A program made the translations under genes and the position numbers. This document shows positions 34,537-42,917 of a stretch of 64,000 nt of DNA, one piece after another (the stretch's first letter is position 1; every line of letters begins with the position of its first letter). The notes beneath the pieces are model-generated. The model saw nothing but the letters and a program-made list of their open reading frames with translations. It made no database searches and had not been told where the DNA came from. Origin of the DNA: Blautia_A aquisgranensis (lineage in GTDB: Bacteria > Bacillota > Clostridia > Lachnospirales > Lachnospiraceae); assembly GCF_040096615.1 (NCBI RefSeq), contig NZ_JBBMEJ010000016.1, positions 28,955-92,954 on the forward strand. Reading direction: 5' to 3'.

Positions 34537-35505
34537 TTAGTATTCCACAACACCCATATATCTTCTCATATCCAGCGGATGACGGCGTTTATCCTGCAGT
34601 GCAGTGCGGTAAACAGTTGTCATGGTATAGAAAAGCATTGGTGTAAAATATTCCACGCAGCTGTCATCAATTGCTTCCATACCAAGCTTATCCGCATCGA
34701 TCACTTCGTATTTCTTTCCGTATTTTTCAAGGAAAGTCAGCACACGCTCATCCATCATACGGTTTCTTCCGCGGCTCATCATCAGAATGTAAAGGTGCTC
34801 CTCGTCAGTCACCTCAAATGGTCCATGGAAATATTCTGCACTGTTCAGGTATCCGCAGTCCATCCACTGCATTTCCTGAAGTGAACAGATAGCAAATCCA
34901 TAGGCCTGTGAATAGGAGGCTCCTGATGCCATGATATAAAGGTTCGGTTCCTCTGAATATTTTTCTGCAAAAAGCCATGCCGCATTCTGCTGATCCTTCA
35001 CTGCTTTTGCAATAATCTCATCGATCTTATCAAATCCTTCTGCAATTTTGTCATAAAGAACATATCCCGGCTCCTGTACCTTCATCAGCTCATTAAGAAT
35101 ACGAAGTACGATTCCCTGCGGCTTCTCTGCTTCTTTCACTCCCGGTGCCCAGTCATATACAACAGATATCCACTCATCTGTATCGCAGGCAGATCCCGGT
35201 GCATGTGTCATGGTCACAACTGCTGCACCTGCATTCATTCCCACTTTCGCCGCTTCCAGGCATTCTTTGGTCTTTCCGCTGTGAGAGCAGATGAGCAGAA
35301 GGCTGTCTTTTCCAAGCTTCTTAGGCGGTGTCAGAGCAAACTCTCTGGCCGGGATCCACTGTGCATCCATCACTGCGGATTCCGCACGGACAAAATAATA
35401 TCCCGGATACAGATCCACAAGAGATCCTCCGCATGCAAGAAAATACACATTTTTGATTGTTCCATGCTCTTTGTTAATCTTATTTACGATTTTTACTGCG
35501 TCCAT
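34537..35505 (-). CDS. frlB: Fructosamine-6-phosphate deglycase (SIS domain)
   Basis: 322 residues with two SIS domains. The first has YFLACGGSLVDLYPGYYF and LLICSHSGKTKECLEAAKVG, and the second NLYIMASGASYSQAYGFAICSLQEMQW...EYFHGPFEVTD. It matches the FrlB group, which splits fructoselysine-6-phosphate into glucose-6-phosphate and the free amino acid. The ATG at 35505 has GGAGG six bases away; the ATG two codons earlier directly abuts that site. It is the first gene of a four-gene operon with frlD and the ABC importer, divergent from a GntR regulator. Confidence 0.87.
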   Translation of the reverse strand: MDAVKIVNKINKEHGTIKNVYFLACGGSLVDLYPGYYFVRAESAVMDAQWIPAREFALTPPKKLGKDSLLLICSHSGKTKECLEAAKVGMNAGAAVVTMTHAPGSACDTDEWISVVYDWAPGVKEAEKPQGIVLRILNELMKVQEPGYVLYDKIAEGFDKIDEIIAKAVKDQQNAAWLFAEKYSEEPNLYIMASGASYSQAYGFAICSLQEMQWMDCGYLNSAEYFHGPFEVTDEEHLYILMMSRGRNRMMDERVLTFLEKYGKKYEVIDADKLGMEAIDDSCVEYFTPMLFYTMTTVYRTALQDKRRHPLDMRRYMGVVEY

Positions 35506-35641
35506 TTTCATCCTCCGGTTTTCGTGGAAATTCGTCTGACAATCCTCTAAATCCATTGAAAATACAGGTTTTTTCGGATTTTCAGATGATTTTCTTTCTC
35601 TTAAATTTTTGCATTTTACCTTTTTGAAAAATATAACATAT

Positions 35642-35653
35642 TATAACGTTATA
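35642..35653. promoter_or_regulatory. Candidate operator in the frl divergent region
   Basis: The perfect 12-bp palindrome TATAACGTTATA lies between the divergent frlB and regulator genes, in the position expected for a GntR/HutC-type operator. It is inferred from symmetry and place only. Confidence 0.45.
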
Positions 35654-35796
35654 GTAAAGAGTATATTCATGATTTATGATTAATTATTCATCCTATACAC
35701 ATTCCTCCGCACTGCAAAAGTTTGTCTCTTACTGGACAAATACATCCGCACTATAGTAAAATATCGTTTATGAACAATCTCAGAAAGGATCTTTTT

Positions 35797-36519
35797 ATGT
35801 TAAATAAAAATTCGATCCAGCCGCTTTACAAGCAGCTTATGGATATCATCACCCAGCAGATCAAAAACGGTACTTATAAGCCCGGAGAAAAAATCCCCCC
35901 TGAGCCGGAGCTTGCCGAGCTTTACCATGTCAGCCGGATCACAGTCCGACGTACAGTGGAGGAGCTTTGCACACAAGGGTATCTTATCAAGCATCAGGGC
36001 AAGGGAACCTTTGTAAAATCCCCCATGATCTTCCGGAAATTTGAATCTCAGAAGAATATGAGTTTTTCTGAATCCTGCCGCCAGAATGACCGTAGCCCCG
36101 CCTCTCATGTTTTATCCTTTTGCAAAAAATCTGCCGACAGCATAACCTCTGATTTTTTGCAGCTTCCTTCTGGTGAGGAAGTATTTTTTCTGGAAAGGCT
36201 TCTTCTGGCCGATGGTATCCCCATCATTGATGTGCATACCTGGCTTCCGGTGCAGCTCTTTCCGGATTTTGATCCGAACGCTGTAGAAAACGGTTCTTTT
36301 TTTGAATATCTGAAATCTGCTTATCATTACAGTATCGCAGATTCCAGCCGCAGCACTGTTTCTGTTACTACGGCTTCATCGGATATGGCGCAGACTCTGA
36401 GTCTTTCTCTGGGGGATCCTGTGCTGATCCTGGATTCTTTTATGGAGAGTCCTGACGGACAGCCACTGTATATCAGCCGGGAATATATTGCAGGTTCCCG
36501 CTATACGATTTCATTTTGA
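35797..36519 (+). CDS. frlR: GntR/HutC family regulator of the fructosamine operon
   Basis: 240 residues from the ATG at 35797, which has AGAAAGGAT upstream; earlier in-frame starts have no ribosome site. The N-terminal winged helix (about 8-75: PLYKQLMDIITQQIKNGTYKPGEKIPPEPELAELYHVSRITVRR) is the GntR domain. The C-terminal two-thirds is a UTRA ligand-binding domain, with the typical FFLERLLLADGIPI and late PLYISREY segments. It is divergent from frlB, so it probably represses the frl genes until a phosphorylated fructosamine binds. The name follows from context and is not certain. Confidence 0.8.
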   Translation: MLNKNSIQPLYKQLMDIITQQIKNGTYKPGEKIPPEPELAELYHVSRITVRRTVEELCTQGYLIKHQGKGTFVKSPMIFRKFESQKNMSFSESCRQNDRSPASHVLSFCKKSADSITSDFLQLPSGEEVFFLERLLLADGIPIIDVHTWLPVQLFPDFDPNAVENGSFFEYLKSAYHYSIADSSRSTVSVTTASSDMAQTLSLSLGDPVLILDSFMESPDGQPLYISREYIAGSRYTISF

Positions 36520-36531
36520 AGAATCCAAAAA

Positions 36532-36581
36532 CGGCACAGAAGTGTTATGCTGTCAATGCAACAGCATACACCTCTGTGCCG
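36532..36581. terminator. Strong bidirectional terminator between frlR and the carboxypeptidase gene
   Basis: A stem of about 22 bp starts CGGCACAGA at 36532 and ends CTGTGCCG at 36581 around a six-base loop. A-rich sequence precedes it and ATAAATTTT follows it, and the two genes are convergent. Confidence 0.7.
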
Positions 36582-36602
36582 ATAAATTTTCAGAATAAAA
36601 AA

Positions 36603-37580
36603 TCACTTCTCCATCTGTGCTTCAATCGCTTTCCCAAGCCGATTATAAATCGTCACTGCATCCTGCACATGCAGTGCACTTCCCGTATTGCCTGCTGCGC
36701 CGGCAGTTACCAGAATGTATTCTCTGTCATAGATCTTTGCAAAGCTTGCCAGACACAATCCGGCTTCACTGGTATATCCTGTCTTGCCGCCCAGGATGTG
36801 ACCGCCCGTTACAGAAGTATCTGATAAATTCTTAAACATAGTACTGTAATATGTAATCCCGCTTGGATGGATATTGGTCACTCCTGTAGAATGCCGCGGA
36901 CTCTCAATAATTTCCCGGAAAGTATCATTCTTAAGTGCATATCTAAGAAGTACCGCGATATCACGCACAGTACTGTAATGATCCGGATCATGAAGCCCTG
37001 TCGTATCACAGAAATGCGTCTTATTCATGCCAAGCCTCTGCGCTTTCTTGTTCATCAGCTCCACAAAGCCATCCCTGGAACCGCCAACTGTATCTGCCAG
37101 TGCGATACAGCACTCTGCCCCTGATGGAAGCATGGCACCATAGAGAAGATCAATGGCACGCACTGTTTCCCCTGGCTGAAATCCTGCCTGGGTTGCATCC
37201 TGCTCATAAAGCCCCGCAAACATCTCCTGTGTCAGAGTGATCTCCTGATCCAGGTCATCCAGGTTCTCAATGGCCACGATCACAGTCATGATCTTTGTCA
37301 TGGAAGCTGGATAGATCTTCTCATCACCCTTCATATTTCCGATGATCTTACCGCCTTTTACCTGCATCAGTACTGCATATGGACTGTTGATGCCACTCAT
37401 CTCAAGCTTGCGTACGACCGGTTTCTGCAGAGACTCCATCCAGTCTCCTACACCTTTGTTCCAACCGATGATCACTACAAGTGTCAGGATCACGATAGCC
37501 TCCACCACCAGGCAGAGTATCATTTTTATTTTGTTTACCTGTTTCTTTATTTTCTTCGCTTTACGCTTTTTTGATCTCAA
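36603..37580 (-). CDS. D-alanyl-D-alanine carboxypeptidase (penicillin-binding protein, S11 type)
   Basis: 325 residues. A basic N-terminus and a membrane segment (about 21-43) act as signal or anchor. The penicilloyl-serine transferase motifs are YPASMTKIM (SxxK), MLPSGAECCIAL in the place of SxN, and GGKTGYTSEAG (KTG). SGA instead of SGN is a variation of the second motif; its effect on activity is uncertain. It trims pentapeptide stems of peptidoglycan outside the cell. A classical C-terminal amphipathic anchor is absent, consistent with N-terminal anchoring. Confidence 0.86.
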   Translation of the reverse strand: MRSKKRKAKKIKKQVNKIKMILCLVVEAIVILTLVVIIGWNKGVGDWMESLQKPVVRKLEMSGINSPYAVLMQVKGGKIIGNMKGDEKIYPASMTKIMTVIVAIENLDDLDQEITLTQEMFAGLYEQDATQAGFQPGETVRAIDLLYGAMLPSGAECCIALADTVGGSRDGFVELMNKKAQRLGMNKTHFCDTTGLHDPDHYSTVRDIAVLLRYALKNDTFREIIESPRHSTGVTNIHPSGITYYSTMFKNLSDTSVTGGHILGGKTGYTSEAGLCLASFAKIYDREYILVTAGAAGNTGSALHVQDAVTIYNRLGKAIEAQMEK

Positions 37581-37815
37581 TTTATACTCCCTGTTCAGAC
37601 AAATTCGTCTGTAAGTCTCCCCTACAGAAACGTTTCCCCCATTTTTTTATATCCTAACATAATTTCAGTTTTCATTTGTAAACTTTAGATGATAAATCTT
37701 TGGCAAATCTCCAAATCTATCCATCTATTACTGGTTTGAGCCTTATTGTAAAAGCATTAAGCTAAAAAATCAAGACACTCTCCCATCTCCCTGAAAATTT
37801 TTTCAAAATAAGAAA

Positions 37816-37909
37816 GAATCCCGCTTGCAGGATTCTCCGCCTGCGGCGGGTCGCTTCAGCGACATAATTCATCTCCGACGCAGTGCGATCCTGCCCGGAG
37901 GGCTTTTTT
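37816..37909. repeat. Chain of back-to-back hairpins downstream of rplA
   Basis: Three perfect stems follow one another with no gap larger than one base: GAATCC/GGATTC (37816-37835), CCGCC/GGCGG (37837-37849) and GTCGC/GCGAC (37850-37863). A fourth, GCCC-gga-GGGC (37893-37903), is followed by seven T. No gene is present. The layout resembles a compact non-coding repeat. Confidence 0.6.
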
Positions 37910-37946
37910 ATGTCATTGAAACATTACGAAATAATTTCCATAACAT

Positions 37947-37989
37947 AAAAAATACCCCATGCAAAGATTCTCACCTCTGCACAGGGCAT
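37947..37989 (-). terminator. Terminator of the rpmG-secE-nusG-rplK-rplA operon
   Basis: In the minus direction ATGCCCTGTGCA pairs with TGCATGGGGTAT, followed by a run of T (A at 37946-37951 on the plus strand). Confidence 0.75.
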
Positions 37990-37999
37990 TTAAAATTTA

Positions 38000-38695
38000 T
38001 TACTGAGCTAATTTAACCGGGTTAAGCTTAACACCAGGTCCCATTGTCGGAGCGATTGTAACGCTCTTCAGATACTGACCTTTCAGTGTGCTAGGTCTAG
38101 CCTTTGTGATAGCTCCCATAAGCGTCTGGAAGTTGTCGCTTAACTGCTCCTCGGTAAAGGAAGCCTTTCCGATCGGAACATGGATGATGTTGGATTTGTC
38201 AAGACGATACTCGATCTTACCTGCTTTGATATCGTTAACAGCTTTTGTAACGTCCATTGTTACAGTACCAGCCTTCGGGTTTGGCATTAAACCTTTCGGT
38301 CCAAGTACACGACCAAGACGACCTACAACGCCCATCATATCCGGTGTTGCAACTACAACGTCGAAGTCAAGCCATCCCTCGTTCTGGATCTTCGGAATAA
38401 GATCCTCAGCTCCTACGAAGTCTGCTCCTGCTGCCTTTGCCTCTTCTGCCTTAGCATCTTTAGCAAATACAAGTACACGAACTTTTTTACCTGTTCCGTG
38501 TGGCAGAACAACTGCTCCACGGATCTGCTGATCTGCATGACGTCCATCGCAGCCTGTACGGATGTGAACTTCGATGGTCTCGTCGAATTTAGCTACAGCT
38601 GCTTTTTTAACAAGGCTGATAGCCTCTGGTGCATCATATAATGTTGCGCGGTCAACTGCTTTCGCAGCTTCCACATATTTCTTTCCTCGTTTCAT
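38000..38695 (-). CDS. rplA: 50S ribosomal protein L1
   Basis: 231 residues, standard length. The N-terminal MKRGKKYVEAAKAVDRA segment, PHGTGKKVRVLVFA, and the L1 signature near GVVGRLGRVLGPKGLMPNPKAGTV are present. It binds 23S rRNA at the mobile L1 stalk and commonly autoregulates its own operon by binding the mRNA. It is the last gene of this operon; rplJ and rplL, which often follow, are not here. Confidence 0.98.
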   Translation of the reverse strand: MKRGKKYVEAAKAVDRATLYDAPEAISLVKKAAVAKFDETIEVHIRTGCDGRHADQQIRGAVVLPHGTGKKVRVLVFAKDAKAEEAKAAGADFVGAEDLIPKIQNEGWLDFDVVVATPDMMGVVGRLGRVLGPKGLMPNPKAGTVTMDVTKAVNDIKAGKIEYRLDKSNIIHVPIGKASFTEEQLSDNFQTLMGAITKARPSTLKGQYLKSVTIAPTMGPGVKLNPVKLAQ

Positions 38696-38791
38696 TTCTA
38701 TAACCTCCTGTGGTATTTGCGGGGAAAAGCCCTCCCACTTGAAAATTTCATTTTCTTCTACGGGAACCCCGAACTTAAGCTTCGGTATTTA

Positions 38792-39217
38792 TCAGTCTAC
38801 GACTTCGATTCCCATACTTCTTGCAGTACCGGCGATCATGCTCATAGCAGCCTCGATGGATGCTGCGTTGAGGTCTTTCATCTTCAGCTCTGCGATCTCC
38901 TGAACCTGAGCTTTAGTAACCTTAGCTACTTTAGTCTTGTTCGGTGTACCGGAACCAGATTTGATGTTTGCAGCTTTCTTAAGAAGAACTGCTGCCGGCG
39001 GAGTCTTGGTTATGAAGCTGAAACTTCTGTCAGCGTAAACAGTGATTACAACCGGGATGATAAGGTCTCCCTGATCAGCTGTTCTTGCGTTGAACTCCTT
39101 AGTAAACTGTACGATGTTTACACCGTGCTGTCCAAGAGCCGGACCTACAGGTGGTGCTGGAGTTGCTTTACCAGCCGGAATCTGTAATTTGATATATCCT
39201 GTTACTTTCTTTGCCAT
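38792..39217 (-). CDS. rplK: 50S ribosomal protein L11
   Basis: 141 residues from MAKKVTGYIKLQI, with AGGAGGTG upstream; an in-frame GTG nine bases earlier is not used. IPAGKATPAPPVGPALGQHGVNI is the proline-rich N-terminal domain bound by release factors and thiostrepton. The C-terminal domain (about 70-141) binds the GTPase-centre RNA. It lies between nusG and rplA in the conserved order. Confidence 0.98.
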   Translation of the reverse strand: MAKKVTGYIKLQIPAGKATPAPPVGPALGQHGVNIVQFTKEFNARTADQGDLIIPVVITVYADRSFSFITKTPPAAVLLKKAANIKSGSGTPNKTKVAKVTKAQVQEIAELKMKDLNAASIEAAMSMIAGTARSMGIEVVD

Positions 39218-39284
39218 TTTCGGCACCTCCTATGTGGTATTGGCGGGGGTGTGTCCCTCCCACTTGCGTTACCTTGTTTTTTAA

Positions 39285-39806
39285 TTACTCAGCTTTTTTG
39301 ATTTCTGTGAAACTTATTTCTACCGGTGTTTCACGACCGAAAAGCTCAACATTGATCGTTACTGTCTGTTTCTGCATGTTGATATCTGTGATCACACCTG
39401 CGGTATCTTTCCATGCACCGCCAGTAACAACGATCATGTCGCCCTCTGCGAAATCCACCTCGATATCCGGTTTCTGGATACCAAGCGGCAGCATTTCCTC
39501 TTCTGTAAGAGGCACAGGCTTAGATCCCGGTCCTACGAAGCCTGTAACACCTCTGGTATTACGGACAACGTACCAGGTATCGTCATTCATCACCATATTG
39601 AGAAGCACATAGCCTGGAAACATCTTCTTCTGAACCTGTCTTGAGGTTCCGTTCTTCATCTCCACTACATCCTGCAGCGGAACACGTACCTCCAGGATCT
39701 GGTCTTCCAGGTGTCTGTTCTCGATCGTCTTTTCGATGTTGGCTTTTACCTTGTTCTCATACCCTGAATAGGTATGGACAACGTACCATTTTGCTGCTTC
39801 TGACAT
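39285..39806 (-). CDS. nusG: Transcription termination/antitermination protein NusG
   Basis: 173 residues. The NGN domain starts AKWYVVHTYSGYENKVKANIE, and a C-terminal KOW domain includes FAEGDMIVVTGGAWKDTAGVI. NusG binds the clamp of RNA polymerase, suppresses or promotes pausing and links to ribosomes. It lies 15 bases after secE in the usual order. Confidence 0.98.
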   Translation of the reverse strand: MSEAAKWYVVHTYSGYENKVKANIEKTIENRHLEDQILEVRVPLQDVVEMKNGTSRQVQKKMFPGYVLLNMVMNDDTWYVVRNTRGVTGFVGPGSKPVPLTEEEMLPLGIQKPDIEVDFAEGDMIVVTGGAWKDTAGVITDINMQKQTVTINVELFGRETPVEISFTEIKKAE

Positions 39807-39821
39807 ACAATCACCTTGTCC

Positions 39822-40028
39822 TTACTTCATTAAGAAATTAATGCATTCCAGAATTCCGGAATCCATTACACTGATAACCACTGCCAGGATGATCGTAATG
39901 ATTACGACCACAACAGTCTGTTTCGCCAGTGTGGGACGGTCTGTCCAGACAATCTTCTCAAATTCTGACTGAAGTCCCTGAAACCAACTCTTTTTCTGCG
40001 GCTTATCCGCAGATTTCTGTTTTTCCAT
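39822..40028 (-). CDS. secE: Preprotein translocase subunit SecE
   Basis: 68 residues. The amphipathic WFQGLQSEFEKIVWTDRPTL segment precedes one membrane helix (about 38-60, TVVVVIITIILAVVISVM), the minimal Gram-positive SecE. It clamps the SecY channel. It sits between rpmG and nusG, the typical position. Confidence 0.97.
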   Translation of the reverse strand: MEKQKSADKPQKKSWFQGLQSEFEKIVWTDRPTLAKQTVVVVIITIILAVVISVMDSGILECINFLMK

Positions 40029-40053
40029 AGCATAACCTCACAAATCTCTGTGA

Positions 40054-40203
40054 TTACTTTGTTTCCTTGTGCAGAGTGTGTGTATGACAGAACTTACAAT
40101 ATTTCTTGGTCTCCATTCTCTCAGGATGGTTCTTTTTCTCCTTCGTCATATTGTAGTTACGCTGCTTGCACTCGGTGCATGCTAATGTAATCTTAACGCG
40201 CAC
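40054..40203 (-). CDS. rpmG: 50S ribosomal protein L33 (zinc-binding type, GTG start)
   Basis: 49 residues, exactly the family length, starting at a GTG at 40203 with GGAGGTGG upstream; a longer in-frame frame from 40245 is rejected. The sequence VKITLACTECKQRNY...KKYCKFCHTHT has the two CxxC pairs (CTEC and CKFC) of the zinc-containing form. It is the first gene of the operon, promoter at 40314-40343. Confidence 0.96.
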   Translation of the reverse strand: MRVKITLACTECKQRNYNMTKEKKNHPERMETKKYCKFCHTHTLHKETK

Positions 40204-40313
40204 AACTTCCACCTCCAGTGTTTTCATTTGCATGGTCTTAATCACACCCGGAACGTTTATCCGTCGTCATTTTCGGGCATAAAAAAAAGACCTAACTTCC
40301 ATGTCGCTCGTCA

Positions 40314-40343
40314 ATTTTAGCACAGAGCAGGCATACAAGTCAA
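40314..40343 (-). promoter_or_regulatory. Promoter of the rpmG-secE-nusG-rplKA operon
   Basis: On the minus strand TTGACT (40343-40338), an 18-base spacer and TAAAAT (40319-40314). The leader is about 105 bases. Confidence 0.7.
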
Positions 40344-40360
40344 GCCTTTTTAACATTTTC

Positions 40361-41098
40361 CTAATAATAATCATAACCCCCGTGGATATCCACAACACTG
40401 CCGTTCATGTATCCGTTGGAAAGCACTGCAAACGCCATATCTGCTACCTCTTCCACTGTTCCGAAGCGGTGCAGGGCGATCTTTTTGTTGATGCGGTCGT
40501 AGCTCTCCTGGGTACGGGCCTGATGCCATGGTGTCTCGATGAAGCCTGGGGCAATGGCATTCACGGTAATACCTTTTGGCTCGAATTCCTTTACCAGCGA
40601 TTTCGTCAGGAAATGAATTGCTGCCTTTGTGACTCCGTATACCAGAGAAGAAGAATACGCCTGCTGTCCTGCATAAGAACCTGTAAAAAGTACACTTCCA
40701 CCTTTCACAAGCATCGGACGCAGCTCCTGGATCATAAACACCGGCACAGAAAGGTTGGTATTGACGATACTTGTCCACTCCTCAAAGGTGTAATTCTCAT
40801 ATTTTTCGTAGGTGCTCACACCTGCGTTGCTTACCAGCCAGTCGATATGATCTGTCTGTGCTTTCAGCTTTGCAACAAATTTCAGCATTTCTTCATAGGA
40901 AGACATATCTGCCTTCATCAGGATCACCTGAGATCTTTTTTCCCCAGGAAGGTCATTCAGAAATTCCTCTGCCTTCTTCTGATCATGCCCGTATGTTACG
41001 AATATCCTATCCTCTGCACCTGAATCCTTCAGAATCCGCTCGGCGATCCCTCTTCCGATTCCGGAGGTTCCGCCTGTGATCACAGTTACTTTTCCCAT
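40361..41098 (-). CDS. Short-chain dehydrogenase/reductase (SDR) in the surface-glycan cluster
   Basis: 245 residues, classical SDR. The cofactor motif TGGTSGIGRG is near residue 10, NAG near 90, and the catalytic YxxxK is in the SSSLVYGVTKAA segment; the late PGFIETPW loop is typical. It would reduce a carbonyl with NAD(P)H. It follows the TPP enzyme gene after one base, so the two are coupled. A reductase acting on the product of the TPP enzyme is a reasonable inference. It is the last gene of the cluster. Confidence 0.9.
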   Translation of the reverse strand: MGKVTVITGGTSGIGRGIAERILKDSGAEDRIFVTYGHDQKKAEEFLNDLPGEKRSQVILMKADMSSYEEMLKFVAKLKAQTDHIDWLVSNAGVSTYEKYENYTFEEWTSIVNTNLSVPVFMIQELRPMLVKGGSVLFTGSYAGQQAYSSSLVYGVTKAAIHFLTKSLVKEFEPKGITVNAIAPGFIETPWHQARTQESYDRINKKIALHRFGTVEEVADMAFAVLSNGYMNGSVVDIHGGYDYY

Positions 41099-41099
41099 C

Positions 41100-42917
41100 T
41101 TATATCTCCATCAGTTCATCAAATATCTGTTTCGGTATATAAGGCTGCTGATTGTGGATCGGCTCTCCCAGACAGGTCTTCGGATACGCATAGGTTCCGT
41201 TTTCCAGCATGATCTCCAGAAGTCCCGGTCCATTCTGCTCCAGGAATTCTCCGGAAGCATCCTCAACCTCTTCTCTCTGTATCCTCTTTGACGGAATTCC
41301 ATAGGCTTTTGCCACATCGGCAAAAGCACAGGAAGAAAATCCGCTGCCATCTGAAGTATCTGCAAACACACAGTCGAAATAATCCCTCTGGAGATGGCGG
41401 ATCATACCAAGCGCCTCGTTGTTCATTACGATCATTTTTACCGGAATATTCTCTCGCTTCACCCACTGCAGCTCCTGAATATTCATCTGAAATGCTCCGT
41501 CGCCACAGATACAGGCTACCGGTTTTCCGGTCGCATAATACGCGCCGATGGCTGCCGGAAGAGCATATCCCATGGCACCGTGTCCGCCGGAAAAAAGCAG
41601 TTTCTGGTTCTGTTTATTATGAAAGGACTGATAGCTCCATACCATATGCTGTCCCACATCCACCGCCACAGCTCCGGTATCTCCAAGCTGCCCGCTTAAA
41701 TACGCGATCATGCGGTTCGGATAACGCTCCGGTGTTGCATCGTCCACCTGGGTAAGCTCTTTGCGGATTCTCTGGCATACAGACAGCCATTCTCCATAGG
41801 AACCAATCTCCTTCTCATCTGCAAGTAGTTTCTCCGCTACTTCCTCTGCGCTTACGCAAAAGCATTTCTCGTCTTTTCCGCCTTCATGGATCTCTCTCTG
41901 AAGGTTATAAGGATCAATATCCACCCGGACGATCTCTGCATTCTTCGCAAACTCATGTACCTTAGTTCCGATCTGACGTGTACACAGAGAGATTCCGAAG
42001 CATACCAGAAGATCACTTTTCGCATTGGCGATCATGTTCGCATAACGATGTCCGTATGCACCACCGATACAGCCACAGTTCAGCGGATCATCCCAGGAGA
42101 GGACTGATCTCGCCAGAACACTTGTGATCACTGGAATATGATGTTCACGGGCAATACGGACGAGATTTTTTTCCGCAGAGCCTGCTGCCCCATGTCCGAT
42201 CATAAATACCGGCCGTCTGGCTTTCCTCAGTTTACATAAAATATCTTCTGCTGCCACATCAGCATCTGCAGAATCTGCTTTATCCACAGCCTTCCTGTAA
42301 AAAGCAGCTCCGTTTCCACTGTTTTTCTGACCGTATACTGCTGTTTCTGTCTCCTCCTCCGGAAACTCCATATCATAAACCGGATCACAGACCTCACCTC
42401 TCTGAACATTCATGGGAAGATCAATGAGAACCGGTCCCTTACGTCCCGTATTGGCGATCTGCCATGCCAGATTCAGCTCGCGAATGATATCCTGTGGTTC
42501 ACGGATCTGCACTGCATATTTCGTCACCGGCTTTGCCATGGAAACAATATCGATCTCCTGAAAGCCCTGCTGGCGAAGTCCGTTGATTCCGGAATATTCA
42601 TAGGTATTCAGCTGTCCTGTGATAAAGATTATCGGCAGCGAATCAAAATACGCATCTGCCACACCGGAAAGCAGGTTTACAGCTCCCGGGCCGCTGGTAG
42701 CGTACGCGCAGGCGCAGGCATCCTTAGCCTGTGCATAACCGCAGGCTGCAAAAGCCGCTCCCTGCTCATTGTAGCTGGAATGGCTTCTGGTATTGGGATT
42801 GTGTTCAATAGAATCTACCAGGTGCGCGATCATGGTTCCCTGATAGCCGAAAAAATCATGAATTCCTTTTCGCTGAAGGAATTCAGTCACATAATCTGTA
42901 AGTTTTATTTTAGACAT
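41100..42917 (-). CDS. Acetolactate-synthase-like thiamine-diphosphate enzyme in the surface-glycan cluster
   Basis: 605 residues with all three domains of the POX/AHAS family: pyrimidine-binding (catalytic Glu51 in SSYNEQGAAFAACGYA), a central domain, and pyrophosphate-binding (GDGAFQMNIQELQWV...NN). It is not flanked by ilv genes. It overlaps the LicD-like gene by eight bases and is followed by an SDR. Similar enzymes outside amino acid synthesis transfer two-carbon units to keto-sugars or decarboxylate 2-oxo acids, for example YerE in yersiniose synthesis. The real substrate is unknown. A catabolic or anabolic acetolactate synthase is the alternative. Confidence 0.85.
   Translation of the reverse strand: MSKIKLTDYVTEFLQRKGIHDFFGYQGTMIAHLVDSIEHNPNTRSHSSYNEQGAAFAACGYAQAKDACACAYATSGPGAVNLLSGVADAYFDSLPIIFITGQLNTYEYSGINGLRQQGFQEIDIVSMAKPVTKYAVQIREPQDIIRELNLAWQIANTGRKGPVLIDLPMNVQRGEVCDPVYDMEFPEEETETAVYGQKNSGNGAAFYRKAVDKADSADADVAAEDILCKLRKARRPVFMIGHGAAGSAEKNLVRIAREHHIPVITSVLARSVLSWDDPLNCGCIGGAYGHRYANMIANAKSDLLVCFGISLCTRQIGTKVHEFAKNAEIVRVDIDPYNLQREIHEGGKDEKCFCVSAEEVAEKLLADEKEIGSYGEWLSVCQRIRKELTQVDDATPERYPNRMIAYLSGQLGDTGAVAVDVGQHMVWSYQSFHNKQNQKLLFSGGHGAMGYALPAAIGAYYATGKPVACICGDGAFQMNIQELQWVKRENIPVKMIVMNNEALGMIRHLQRDYFDCVFADTSDGSGFSSCAFADVAKAYGIPSKRIQREEVEDASGEFLEQNGPGLLEIMLENGTYAYPKTCLGEPIHNQQPYIPKQIFDELMEI

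Noticed and set aside
41100..42917. ilvB, the catalytic subunit partner of ilvN
   Set aside because: It is ALS-like but sits in a glycan cluster 35 kb away, on the opposite strand and coupled to LicD and SDR genes, so the housekeeping role is not supported.
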